Source of the DNA: JBDKGV01 sp039798005
GTDB lineage: Bacteria; Fibrobacterota; Fibrobacteria; UBA5070
Assembly: GCA_039798005.1 (NCBI GenBank)
Contig: JBDKGV010000013.1
Span: 1 to 24,675 of the forward strand
DNA length: 24,675 nt
Reading direction: 5' to 3'
In this document: piece by piece, positions 1-7,974 of the stretch
Position numbering within the stretch: the stretch's first letter is position 1
How the letters are laid out: every line of letters starts with the position of its first letter
Notes under the pieces: model-generated
The model's input: only the letters and a program-made list of their open reading frames with translations
Databases searched by the model: none
Told to the model about the DNA's origin: nothing
Program-made: the position numbers and the translations under genes

Positions 1-747
1 CACGGCCTCAAGCTTTCCATCGATACCGCCAATCTCAAGACCCTGCACCCTTCCGACCTTGCCGACCTGATCGAGGATCTGGACAGCCACAGCCAGGCCA
101 TCCTGTTCCAATCGCTCGATGCCGAGCACGCCGCCGAAGTGCTCGAGGAGATGGAACCGGAAGCCCAGGCCCAGATCCTGCGGGACATCCCGGTCGAACT
201 GGCCGCCGACGTCCTGGAGCAGATGCCTTCGGACGAGGTCGCCGACATCCTGGACGAGATCGGCGAGGACCGCGCCGAGGAACTCCTGGAGGAGATGGAG
301 AAGTCCGCCTCCGACGAGGTGCGCGAGCTGATGGAGTACCCCGACAACGTCGTGGGCTCGCTCATGAGCACCGAATACCTGTGCTTCCGCGACGAGGACA
401 CCGTGGGCCGGGTCCTGGAGGACCTGCGCGAACAGAAGCCCGATGCCGAGGCGATCTACTCCCTCTTCGTGGTGGACCACCAGGACCGCCTGACCGCCAT
501 CGTGCCCCTGCCCAGCCTTGTGATCTCCTCGCTGGACCAGAAGCTGTCCGAGATCGAAGGATCCCGTCGCCTTCACAAGGTGCTGGACACGGCGCCCATC
601 CCCGACCTCGTGGAACTGGTCAGCAAGTACAGCCTGCTGTCCGTCCCGGTGGTCGATGCGGACCAGAAGCTCATCGGTGCCGTGGTGGTGGACGACGTCG
701 TGTACGAGATGCTCAAGGCGCCGCGTCGCCGTTGGAGGGCCGGCTGA
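1..747 (+). CDS. Soluble MgtE N-terminal-domain / CBS-pair protein (5' partial)
   Basis: The reading frame is open from the first base, so the N-terminus lies outside the window. The visible 248 residues start with the acidic helical repeats typical of the MgtE intracellular N domain (HPSDLADLIEDLD, AEVLEEMEPEAQ, VADILDEIGEDRAEELL) and continue into a pair of CBS motifs (VGSLMSTEYLCF near residue 120; VPVVDADQKLIGAVVVDDVV near the end). It stops right after the second CBS motif, so the plug helix and membrane domain of a true MgtE channel are absent. In MgtE these two domains sense cytosolic Mg2+. The stop codon shares one base with the ATG of the downstream Nramp-family transporter (TGATG), which suggests translational coupling. 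I infer a cytoplasmic Mg2+-sensing partner of that transporter. Family assignment is firm; the role is inferred. Confidence 0.88.
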   Translation, partial: HGLKLSIDTANLKTLHPSDLADLIEDLDSHSQAILFQSLDAEHAAEVLEEMEPEAQAQILRDIPVELAADVLEQMPSDEVADILDEIGEDRAEELLEEMEKSASDEVRELMEYPDNVVGSLMSTEYLCFRDEDTVGRVLEDLREQKPDAEAIYSLFVVDHQDRLTAIVPLPSLVISSLDQKLSEIEGSRRLHKVLDTAPIPDLVELVSKYSLLSVPVVDADQKLIGAVVVDDVVYEMLKAPRRRWRAG

Positions 748-1985
748 TGAACCGTCGCAAGACCTTGTGGAAGCAGCTCGCGCTCCTGCTTGCCGTCATC
801 GGCCCCGGCATCGTGACCGGCTCGGTGGACAACGACGCCGGTGGCATCACCACCTACTCGGTGGCCGGAAGCTTGCATGGCTTCAACATGCTCTGGACCT
901 TGGGTCCCGCCTTTCTCGTGCTGATCGCGGTGCAGGAGATGAACTCCCGCATGGGTCTTGCCACCGGCAAGGGCCTTGCGGACCTCATCCGCGAGAACGC
1001 CGGCGTGAAGATCACCTTCTTCCTGTTCGCCGCGCTGTTCGTGGCGGACGTCGGCAACACCACGACGGAATTCGCAGGCATCGCAGGCTCAAGCGAGATC
1101 CTGGGCATCTCCAAGTACATCTCCGTTCCCTTGGTCGCGGCCCTGGTCTGGTTCGTGGTCGTGAAGGGCACCTACAAGAGCGCTGAACGGCTCTTCCTCA
1201 TCTTCTCCACCTTCCTGCTCTCCTACGTCGTGTCGGCACTGATGGCCAACCCCGACTGGAACGAGATCGGCAAGGCGCTGGTGCATCCGAAGGTCGACTG
1301 GAATCGCGGCGCTGTGGAGCTGGTCGTGGGCTTGATCGGCACCACGGTCGCCCCGTGGATGATGTTCTACATGCAATCCGCCGTCACCGAAAAAGGCCTG
1401 ACCATGAAGGACTACAAGTTCACGCTGATCGACGTGACCTTCGGATGCCTGCTCACGGTCGTCGTCGCCTTCTTCATCATGGTCGCCTGCGGATCCACCC
1501 TGCATGTCCATGGCATCCATATCGAGAAGGCCGCCGATGCCGCACGGGCTCTCGAGCCGCTGGCCGGACGGTTCGCCTCCCTGATCTTCTCGCTGGGGCT
1601 TTTCGTCGCCTCGTTCTTCTCCGCCTGCATCCTGCCGGTGGCCTCCAGCTTCTACATCTGCGAGGCCTTCGGCTTCGAGGCCGGCATCGACAAGAGCTGG
1701 AAGGAAGCCCCGCAGTTCTACACCCTGTTCACGGCGATCCTGGGCCTGGGGGCCTTGGTGATCATGATCCCCGGCATCCCCTTGGTGCGCATCACGATCT
1801 TGACCCAGGTGCTCAACGGTCTTTTGCTCCCCTTGGTGCTCCTTGGCATGATGCTCCTTTCCGGCAAGCGCGAGGTCATGGGGGCCCATGTGAACGGTCC
1901 CGTCACCTCGATCATCGGCTGGACCACCACGGTGATTCTCTCCTTGCTTTCCCTGACCCTCATCGGATTGACGGTATTCGGATGA
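747..1985 (+). CDS. Nramp (SLC11)-family divalent metal transporter, magnesium-type subgroup (NRMT-like)
   Basis: This is a 412-residue polytopic membrane protein with about 11 hydrophobic segments. Helix 1 carries DNDAGG (residues 28-33) where classical Nramp/MntH proteins have DPGN. The helix 6 region reads TTVAPWMMFYMQ (199-210) where MntH has the MPHN-type motif. The methionine that favours soft transition metals is therefore not visible. This combination resembles the Nramp-related Mg2+ transporters rather than MntH. The start is the ATG at 747, which overlaps the upstream stop. The neighbouring MgtE-N/CBS protein supports Mg2+ (or Mn2+) import across the inner membrane. The downstream gene overlaps by four bases (ATGA). 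The fold is certain; the substrate is inferred from motifs and context. Confidence 0.88.
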   Translation: MNRRKTLWKQLALLLAVIGPGIVTGSVDNDAGGITTYSVAGSLHGFNMLWTLGPAFLVLIAVQEMNSRMGLATGKGLADLIRENAGVKITFFLFAALFVADVGNTTTEFAGIAGSSEILGISKYISVPLVAALVWFVVVKGTYKSAERLFLIFSTFLLSYVVSALMANPDWNEIGKALVHPKVDWNRGAVELVVGLIGTTVAPWMMFYMQSAVTEKGLTMKDYKFTLIDVTFGCLLTVVVAFFIMVACGSTLHVHGIHIEKAADAARALEPLAGRFASLIFSLGLFVASFFSACILPVASSFYICEAFGFEAGIDKSWKEAPQFYTLFTAILGLGALVIMIPGIPLVRITILTQVLNGLLLPLVLLGMMLLSGKREVMGAHVNGPVTSIIGWTTTVILSLLSLTLIGLTVFG

Positions 1986-2713
1986 CCTTCCTGCTTCTTG
2001 CCTGCGCCCTGCTTTCCTCGGACCCGGTGACTCCAATCCTTTCCGCCCTGCCCCAAGGCACGGTGCACCAGCGGATGGACGCCGCCAGCCGGATGCTGAT
2101 GGGGCGCCCCTACCTGCTGGGCCCGATGGGAGAAGGGGATGCATCCCTGGGAGAAGCCAAACCCCGGGTGCGCCTGGACTCCTTGGATTGCGTGACCTTC
2201 ATCGAACAGTCCGAGGCCTTCGCACGCAGTCAGGATACCGCCTCGTTCCGACGCATCCTGGACTCGATCCGCTATGAAAAGGCGAAGGTCCGTTGGGAAA
2301 CCCGCAACCACTGGATGGAATGCGGATGGTTCTCCTCGAACGCCTCGCGGGTGCGCCTGCTGAACCTTCCCGGTTCCGTCGAGGAGACCCGCACCTTGGG
2401 TTTGAAGGCTTTTTTCGCGGCCCATGGCATCGCCAGGAAGGACTCCAACCTGACCCTGCGCTACCTTCCCCGGGACCGCGCCATCGAATGGCTGCGCAAC
2501 GGGAAGAATCTCACCCGCATCCACGGCGTGGGCCTGGTGGGGAAGGTTCCCTCCATCTTCCTGTTGCATACCGGCTTTCTCATGCCGGGACCCGATGGGA
2601 TTGGGCTGCGACACGCCAGCCAAACCGGAACCGTCAAGCAGGAACCGGCCAGTCTCTATCTGGAATCCAAGGCCAAATTCAAAGGAATCGTCGTCTGGGA
2701 ATACCTGCCCTGA
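1982..2713 (+). CDS. DUF1460 secreted papain-like amidase/peptidase family protein
   Basis: The product is 243 residues with a short hydrophobic leader (residues 1-12, likely signal peptide). It shows the DUF1460 hallmarks: RLDSLDCVTFIEQ with candidate nucleophile Cys70, IRYEKAKVRWETRNHW near 97-111, HTGFL with His196, and GLRHAS with His211. DUF1460 proteins share the NlpC/P60-like papain fold, and some act on cell-wall peptides. The start overlaps the transporter stop by ATGA, so it is in the same transcription unit. I infer a periplasmic or secreted cell-wall amidase. Substrate is unknown. A link to magnesium transport is not obvious beyond co-transcription. Confidence 0.82.
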   Translation: MTFLLLACALLSSDPVTPILSALPQGTVHQRMDAASRMLMGRPYLLGPMGEGDASLGEAKPRVRLDSLDCVTFIEQSEAFARSQDTASFRRILDSIRYEKAKVRWETRNHWMECGWFSSNASRVRLLNLPGSVEETRTLGLKAFFAAHGIARKDSNLTLRYLPRDRAIEWLRNGKNLTRIHGVGLVGKVPSIFLLHTGFLMPGPDGIGLRHASQTGTVKQEPASLYLESKAKFKGIVVWEYLP

Positions 2714-2811
2714 TCCTTTTTGTTGTCCAATTCCTGCGCAATGACACTCATTCGATTCTTATGTTGGCCAAGCTTGCGGAGTTGCCGCATTCTTTGGTAA
2801 GATCATAACAG

Positions 2812-5289
2812 ATGTACATCGAATACGCATCCTGGCATATCAATCCTGCCAGCACCAAAGCGCGGATCTCCAACGGTCCGGTTGTCGTGCTCAATCAGGA
2901 TGGCATGATCACAGGCTGCAACGAGGCCACCCGACTGCTTTCGCAGCGCGCTTGGGGCCATTCTCTGCCTGCCGGGACCCTGATCGCCGATGTCCTTCCG
3001 CAGTCGCTTCTCGGTCCGTTCCGCACCCATCTCCAACAGGCCTTCTCGGGCATGCTGGTGTCCAGCATCATGCCTTTGGACATCCAGGAAAACCAACCCC
3101 TTCTCTTTCGCGTCTTCTATCAGCCCGTCGTGGACAGGGATGGCAGCATCCTTTCCGTCGTCATCAGCCTGACCCTGATCGAAACCGAGCATGCGGCCCG
3201 TTCCCAAGGGGAAATCGATCCGTTGCTGCAGGAGATGATCGAGAACTCCTCCGAGATGATCTCCATCCTGGACGAGGAAGGCACGATCCTGTACCAGAGC
3301 GGCTCGACCGAGCGCCTGCTGAACATGCCCGCCAATTCGGCCATCGGACGGCGCTTCACCGATTGCGTGTGGCCCGAGGATTATCCCCGGGTGGCGAACA
3401 TGATCGAGGCCATCTCCCGGGAAGTCGGCTCGAGCCTTGATCTGGTCTGCCGGATGAAACGTCGCGACGGCGCCGTGATCTGGACCGAGAGCAAGTTCAA
3501 GAACCTGCTCTCCCAGCCCGGTGTCCAGGGAATCCTGGTCCACACCCGGGACATCACCCGTGAGCGCCTGTACGATGAAGAAGCCCGCGAGGCCGACCGT
3601 CGCTACCGCAGCATCTTCGAGAACGCGGTCGAAGGCATCTTCCAGTCCTCCCCGGATGGACGCCTGGTCAACGCCAACTCCGCCTTGGCGCGCATCTTGG
3701 GCTATGCCACACCCCAGGAACTGATGGAAAACGTCCGGGATGCCGGGCGCGACCTCTACACCGACCCCCGTCGCCGCAACGAGTTCGTGCAACTGGTCCT
3801 GACGCATGGTCGGGTCACCGAATTCGAGTCCCAGATGTGGCGCAAGGATGGCAAGGCCACCTGGGTCAGCGAAAACGCCCGCGTCCTGCGACGCAACGAC
3901 GGCACCGTGATCGGATACGAAGGATCGATCCAGGACATCTCCCGGCGCAAGGAAGCCGAGGAGAAGCTCCTGCACAATTCCTTCTTCGACGCGGCGACCG
4001 GACTTCCCAATCGTCTCCTGTTCTTGGATCGACTGCGCCAGCTGGTGCTGCGCAAGGACCAGAACTCGCAATTTGCCGTCCTGTCGATTTCCATGGACCG
4101 CTGGCGCGGCCTGTCCGAAAGCCACAGCCCACGGTTCCTGGACGATCTGCTGGGCCAGATCGCCGACCGCCTCGAAGCGATCCAAAGGCCCGGGGATACG
4201 GCATCACACATCGGTGCCAGTGAATTCGCCCTGCTCATCGAGCAGACCTCGAACCTCCAGGAGGCGGAGGAGTTCGCCGCCCACCTGCGCCGGAAGATGA
4301 GCGAGCCGCTGATCGTCGATCAGGAGCGCATCGACCTTTCCTGCTGCGTCGGCATCCACCGCCCGGACATCCAGAAGCAATCCGATCCGGAGGAGATCCT
4401 GGAGGATGCCCGCGCGGCCCTTGCCAAGGCGCGCAGCCTCGGACACGACCAGCAGGAAGTCTTCTATTCCAACTACCGCGATCTCCTGGTGGGAATGCGC
4501 AAGATGGAGTCCGACCTGCGCCGTGGCGTCGAGGAGGACCAGTTCGTTCCCTATTTCCAGCCCATCGTCTCCCTTTCGACCTTGGAAGTGGCCGGGTTCG
4601 AGGCCTTGGTCCGCTGGAAGCATCCGCTCAAGGGACTTGTCGCCCCGGCGGAATTCATCCCGCTGGCCGAGGAATCCGGACTGATCCACCCGATCGGACT
4701 GGCCGTGCTCACCAAGTCATGCCGCGCCTTGCTGGAATGGGGACGGGACAACCCCCGGGCCCGGGAAGTCTTCCTGAGCGTGAACCTCTCCTTGCACCAG
4801 TTCCGGCATGCCAACCTGGCCGACCAGTTGATCTCCGTCCTCGAGGAACTGCGGTTCCCCGCCGATCGCCTGAAGCTGGAGATCACCGAAAGCGCCGTGA
4901 TGCACAACCTCGACAAGGCGCTGGAGATCCTCCAACGCCTGCGGGGCGCGGGAATCCGGCTGGCCATGGACGATTTCGGCACCGGGTATTCATCGCTCTC
5001 CTACCTCTCCAAGATGCCCTTGGACACGCTGAAGATCGATCGTGCCTTCGTCATGCGCATCGCCCAACCGGGTCCCGGCGAGGCGATCCTCAAGACCATC
5101 TCCTTTCTGGCCCAGGCCCTCTCCATGGATGTCGTGGCCGAGGGCGTGGAGACCACTCAACAGGTGGAGTTCCTGCGCGAGATCGGCTGCGAGTACGGCC
5201 AAGGCTACCTGTTCGCCAAGCCCCTCCCTGCCGACCAGGCCCGCGAACTTCTTGAAACCTCGGACATGCCCATCAATCTGCGCCGCTGA
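2812..5289 (+). CDS. Cyclic-di-GMP phosphodiesterase with three PAS domains, degenerate GGDEF and intact EAL
   Basis: This 825-residue cytoplasmic protein has no clear membrane segment. PAS-like domains lie at about 20-125, 138-255 and 262-385, the last two ending in PAC-type motifs (HTRDITRERL, GSIQDISRRK). A diguanylate-cyclase-like domain follows (about 386-550), but its signature is IGASEF (467-472) instead of GGDEF and the upstream metal-binding motif is lost, so synthesis of c-di-GMP is unlikely. The EAL domain (about 575-815) keeps FEALVRW (E597), SVNLS, LEITES, DDFGTGYSS (720-728), KIDRAFV, VAEGVET and QGYLFAKPL, all expected for an active enzyme. The start has no good ribosome binding site. 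A weak promoter-like pair (TTGCGG at 2774, TAAGAT at 2797, spacing 18) would make the transcript almost leaderless. Confidence 0.93.
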   Translation: MYIEYASWHINPASTKARISNGPVVVLNQDGMITGCNEATRLLSQRAWGHSLPAGTLIADVLPQSLLGPFRTHLQQAFSGMLVSSIMPLDIQENQPLLFRVFYQPVVDRDGSILSVVISLTLIETEHAARSQGEIDPLLQEMIENSSEMISILDEEGTILYQSGSTERLLNMPANSAIGRRFTDCVWPEDYPRVANMIEAISREVGSSLDLVCRMKRRDGAVIWTESKFKNLLSQPGVQGILVHTRDITRERLYDEEAREADRRYRSIFENAVEGIFQSSPDGRLVNANSALARILGYATPQELMENVRDAGRDLYTDPRRRNEFVQLVLTHGRVTEFESQMWRKDGKATWVSENARVLRRNDGTVIGYEGSIQDISRRKEAEEKLLHNSFFDAATGLPNRLLFLDRLRQLVLRKDQNSQFAVLSISMDRWRGLSESHSPRFLDDLLGQIADRLEAIQRPGDTASHIGASEFALLIEQTSNLQEAEEFAAHLRRKMSEPLIVDQERIDLSCCVGIHRPDIQKQSDPEEILEDARAALAKARSLGHDQQEVFYSNYRDLLVGMRKMESDLRRGVEEDQFVPYFQPIVSLSTLEVAGFEALVRWKHPLKGLVAPAEFIPLAEESGLIHPIGLAVLTKSCRALLEWGRDNPRAREVFLSVNLSLHQFRHANLADQLISVLEELRFPADRLKLEITESAVMHNLDKALEILQRLRGAGIRLAMDDFGTGYSSLSYLSKMPLDTLKIDRAFVMRIAQPGPGEAILKTISFLAQALSMDVVAEGVETTQQVEFLREIGCEYGQGYLFAKPLPADQARELLETSDMPINLRR

Positions 5290-5304
5290 AGCTATCTTCG
5301 CCGG

Positions 5305-5691
5305 ATGGAACTGACACTCACGACACCGGCCATGCTGTTTCCGGCGATTTCCCTGCTGTTCCTCTCGTACAACGGGCGCTTTCTCACCCTAGCCAACCTC
5401 GTGCGCTCCCTGCACTCGGAATACCTGAAGAATCCCACTCCGGACACCTTCGCCCAGTTGCAGAACATCTCCATCCGGCTGCGGCTGATCCGCTGGATGC
5501 AATGGCTTGGGCTGCTTGCCTTCGTCGGCAGCGCCGGCACCATGCTGTTCCTGTACCTCAAGTGGCTGTGGCTGGCCCATGCCCTTTTCGGAGTCAGTCA
5601 GGTCCTTCTGATCGGATCGCTGTGCGTCTCGCTCACGGAAATCCACATTTCGATCAATGCGCTGAACATTCTCATCAAAGACATTCTCTAA
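5305..5691 (+). CDS. DUF2721-family small integral membrane protein
   Basis: The product is 128 residues with three hydrophobic segments (about 8-25, 65-83, 86-108). The order matches DUF2721 proteins: an N-terminal helix beginning LTTPAMLFPAISLLFLSY, a basic/polar middle with RLRLIRWMQWLG, and a C-terminal SLTEIHISINAL segment close to the EI-S-AL pattern of the family. Function of the family is unknown. The gene begins 15 bases after the EAL-protein stop, so the two are probably co-transcribed. No strong Shine-Dalgarno sequence precedes it. Its stop overlaps a following 29-codon ORF by one base (TAATG). Confidence 0.75.
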   Translation: MELTLTTPAMLFPAISLLFLSYNGRFLTLANLVRSLHSEYLKNPTPDTFAQLQNISIRLRLIRWMQWLGLLAFVGSAGTMLFLYLKWLWLAHALFGVSQVLLIGSLCVSLTEIHISINALNILIKDIL

Positions 5692-5780
5692 TGTCAATGA
5701 TTGGAAAGAATCGGGTTTTCAAATTCATTTCCAAATTGGCGCGGCGCTTGATCAAGGCGATTGTATTGCTCTTTTGGTGA
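5691..5780 (+). CDS. Possible 29-residue cationic small protein
   Basis: The ATG shares its A with the stop codon of the DUF2721 gene (TAATG), an arrangement suited to reinitiating ribosomes. The 29-residue product has four Lys and three Arg, no acidic residue, and a hydrophobic C-terminal half (RRLIKAIVLLFW), so it could be an amphipathic or membrane-associated peptide. It is followed by a terminator about 70 bases downstream. There is no homology to anything I recognise, and the local base composition is more AT-rich than the upstream gene, so it may be a chance ORF in a 3' UTR. Confidence 0.3.
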   Translation: MSMIGKNRVFKFISKLARRLIKAIVLLFW

Positions 5781-5850
5781 ATTGTCGGGAGAATGAGCCA
5801 ACCGTGTCGGGACCATGCCGACCCTTGCTCAGGTTCTGACCCTCCAAGCA

Positions 5851-5878
5851 GAGGGCATCCTGGAACACCCTCTTTTTT
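5851..5878 (+). terminator. Intrinsic terminator closing the 5' plus-strand gene cluster
   Basis: GAGGG (5851-5855) pairs with CCCTC (5868-5872) around a 12-base loop and runs directly into six T residues. It lies between the plus-strand cluster and the 3' end of the minus-strand operon. The minus-strand reading has no T tract. Confidence 0.65.
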
Positions 5879-5902
5879 AGCCTGTAAACTACCGCAAAGA
5901 GG

Positions 5903-7042
5903 TCAGGGCACCTTCACGCGAAAACGCAATTTCGCAAGCACCATGGCGTGATCGGAGGGGAAAACGACATTCCCCGAATCCACGGTCACGAAGGAGTCCA
6001 GCGCGATCGCCGTGGAAAAGGCGGTGTCCGCTCCTTGGGAAAGGATGTAGTCGATGCGGCGGGTCTTGCCCCCCGTGGGGCTGGTCACCTTGTTCAGCCA
6101 TCCGCTCGAAGCGCAGCAGGTGATCCCCGCTTGGCTTCCAGGATCCAAGAGCCATGCGTCCGACCAGCCGTTGCCGGTGAAGATCCTGAGCGTGCTGGAA
6201 AAGGCGGAATCGTTGAGATCCCCCAGCAGGATCTGACCCGCACTCCAGTCCCGGCGATTGCTCATGATGATCTGCATCTCGGCGGCTTGGTTCTTGCGCG
6301 TGCTGGAAAGCACCTCAAGATGACTGTTCCACACCTGGTAGGCAAAGCGCCGTCCGTCGGGGCGCTGGTGGACCAAGCGCCCGTACTGGACCGCCCGTTC
6401 GCTGGACATCAGCTTTCCCAGAAGTTCGGTGCGCAGCAGGTCGTCGAACATGATGGTCGAGGAATCCGTCACCGACCACTGGCCGGCATCGTAGAGGATG
6501 GCATTGCCTTCCTCGAAATGCAGCCCCAAGGGGGCCACGTCCGGACGATCCGACCTTGAAAGGGATCGGCCGGTGACGTTCAACGGGGAACGCAGGACCG
6601 CGTAGCGGCGCGAACAATCCCCCGGATGCGCCGCAAGCCAGGAAAGCAGGGAATCCAAGAAAGGAACGGTGGGCACATCCGTGCGCCCCGATGTCACCCG
6701 CAAGTTCTCGGTCTCCTGCAAGCCCACGAGGTCGGGGCAATGCCGGGCGATCGCCTCGGCCGCCGCACGCACCCGCCCCAGCGGTCGGGAGGCGATGTAC
6801 TGGTCGAGGATCCGACTGGCCTGGTGCCAAGCGACCGTGTCGTTGGTGAGGTCGGAGGCGATCAGACTCTCCACCTCGTATCCGATCGAAAGGTTGTAGG
6901 TCGCCACCAGCACCGTATCCGGACTGGCCGAGGCGTCCGAGCCGACGCCCGAACCGCTTCCGGCCTGCCCGATGATGTCCGGCTCGAGGCGAGTGCAGCC
7001 TCCGAGCCCCAAAAGCACAAGACAAAGGGCCGGAATCCTCAT
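5903..7042 (-). CDS. Endonuclease/exonuclease/phosphatase (EEP)-fold lipoprotein
   Basis: The product is 379 residues. A signal peptide ends in the lipobox LGGC with Cys16, so it is probably a lipoprotein. The EEP superfamily motifs are in order: VATYN (46-50), LVGLQE with metal ligand Glu110, GNAILYD (179-185), NSHLE with His241, LLGDLND (272-278), RRIDYIL (328-334) and PSDHAMV (362-368). These match Mg2+-dependent phosphoesterases such as DNase I-like nucleases, sphingomyelinases and inositol phosphatases. The substrate cannot be read from the sequence. The start at 7042 was chosen over an ATG 12 bases upstream because it overlaps the stop of the preceding gene by ATGA. It is the last gene of a three-gene envelope operon. 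Confidence 0.88.
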   Translation of the reverse strand: MRIPALCLVLLGLGGCTRLEPDIIGQAGSGSGVGSDASASPDTVLVATYNLSIGYEVESLIASDLTNDTVAWHQASRILDQYIASRPLGRVRAAAEAIARHCPDLVGLQETENLRVTSGRTDVPTVPFLDSLLSWLAAHPGDCSRRYAVLRSPLNVTGRSLSRSDRPDVAPLGLHFEEGNAILYDAGQWSVTDSSTIMFDDLLRTELLGKLMSSERAVQYGRLVHQRPDGRRFAYQVWNSHLEVLSSTRKNQAAEMQIIMSNRRDWSAGQILLGDLNDSAFSSTLRIFTGNGWSDAWLLDPGSQAGITCCASSGWLNKVTSPTGGKTRRIDYILSQGADTAFSTAIALDSFVTVDSGNVVFPSDHAMVLAKLRFRVKVP

Positions 7043-7974
7043 TCGATCCCCCAATGGAAATTGACGCCCAGCGAGACGAACCAGCCACTGAAGTCACCGG
7101 TGACTTGATGGAAGTCATACCTGCTCTGGGCCTTGGCTTCACCGGGAGTTCCGATGAACAGGGTGGTCTGTTCGGGATAGCCGCTGGGATTGCGCACATA
7201 GAGGCGATCGCCCGCCTTGGGATTGTCGAAGATGAGGTCGAGCACGCGCGATTCACCCTCGCGCTTGTCGATTTCCAAGCCACCGAGCTTGGTGTACCGC
7301 CAGCCGCCGCGCATCTCGAAACCAAGCCAGGACAAGGGCAGGACTTCCGTGCTCACCCACGCCTTGTGAACAAAGGCAACCAGCGGGGTCGGCACGATCT
7401 CAAGCGAGATCCTGTCGGGCTTGGCGCTCCCCGGACCCAGATAGACCGTGTGCAGATTCAAGGAGGCATCCCCGGCCAATACCCCGAAACCGTACCCGGC
7501 CCCGCTGCGAAGCCAAGACTTCCATTTGGGCATCCAGGCGACTTGCAGGGTGATCGGGATGAACCGGAAGGTTTCCTGGGCGTCCAGACAGCCTGCCCGG
7601 GTGGAAAGCGTATCGGCCGCCGCGTAGAGATCGGCGCAAGTGATCCGCACCTTGCGATCGGGGTTTTCGGCGTCGAAGGGAACGTCCTTCTGCGCAAAGG
7701 TCTCGGTCCAGAATTCCATCTCAAGCCCGAAACGCCAATCTCCCTTGGTCATCCCGAGCCAGGCTTGGGTCGCAGGATGCCCGTCGAACCCGGTCACGTT
7801 GTAGTGATTGAAGCCACTGGCCTCGCGGGTGGTCTGCTCCAGGAGCACCATCACCTTGTTGAGATCGGCGGCCTCGTAATGGTTGTAGCCCTCGGAAATT
7901 CCCGCATCAAGATCAAAGGGCTTCAGGTCCAACCCGTGAAGCGCCGACAGGCAGGCAAGGAGTCCAGCGATCAT
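7039..7974 (-). CDS. Exported, predicted outer-membrane beta-barrel protein of unknown family
   Basis: The product is 311 residues. The N-terminus MIAGLLACLSALHG is a short signal peptide. The body alternates aromatic and polar residues, has many Gly/Trp/Tyr strand-like segments, and ends in GWFVSLGVNFHWGIE, a typical last-strand pattern for an outer-membrane barrel. I recognise no named family. The ATG at 7974 overlaps the upstream stop by four bases and the gene's own stop overlaps the EEP lipoprotein start in the same way, so all three are co-translated. A longer reading frame upstream to 8088 exists but would overlap the preceding gene by over 110 bases and is rejected. Confidence 0.72.
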   Translation of the reverse strand: MIAGLLACLSALHGLDLKPFDLDAGISEGYNHYEAADLNKVMVLLEQTTREASGFNHYNVTGFDGHPATQAWLGMTKGDWRFGLEMEFWTETFAQKDVPFDAENPDRKVRITCADLYAAADTLSTRAGCLDAQETFRFIPITLQVAWMPKWKSWLRSGAGYGFGVLAGDASLNLHTVYLGPGSAKPDRISLEIVPTPLVAFVHKAWVSTEVLPLSWLGFEMRGGWRYTKLGGLEIDKREGESRVLDLIFDNPKAGDRLYVRNPSGYPEQTTLFIGTPGEAKAQSRYDFHQVTGDFSGWFVSLGVNFHWGIE

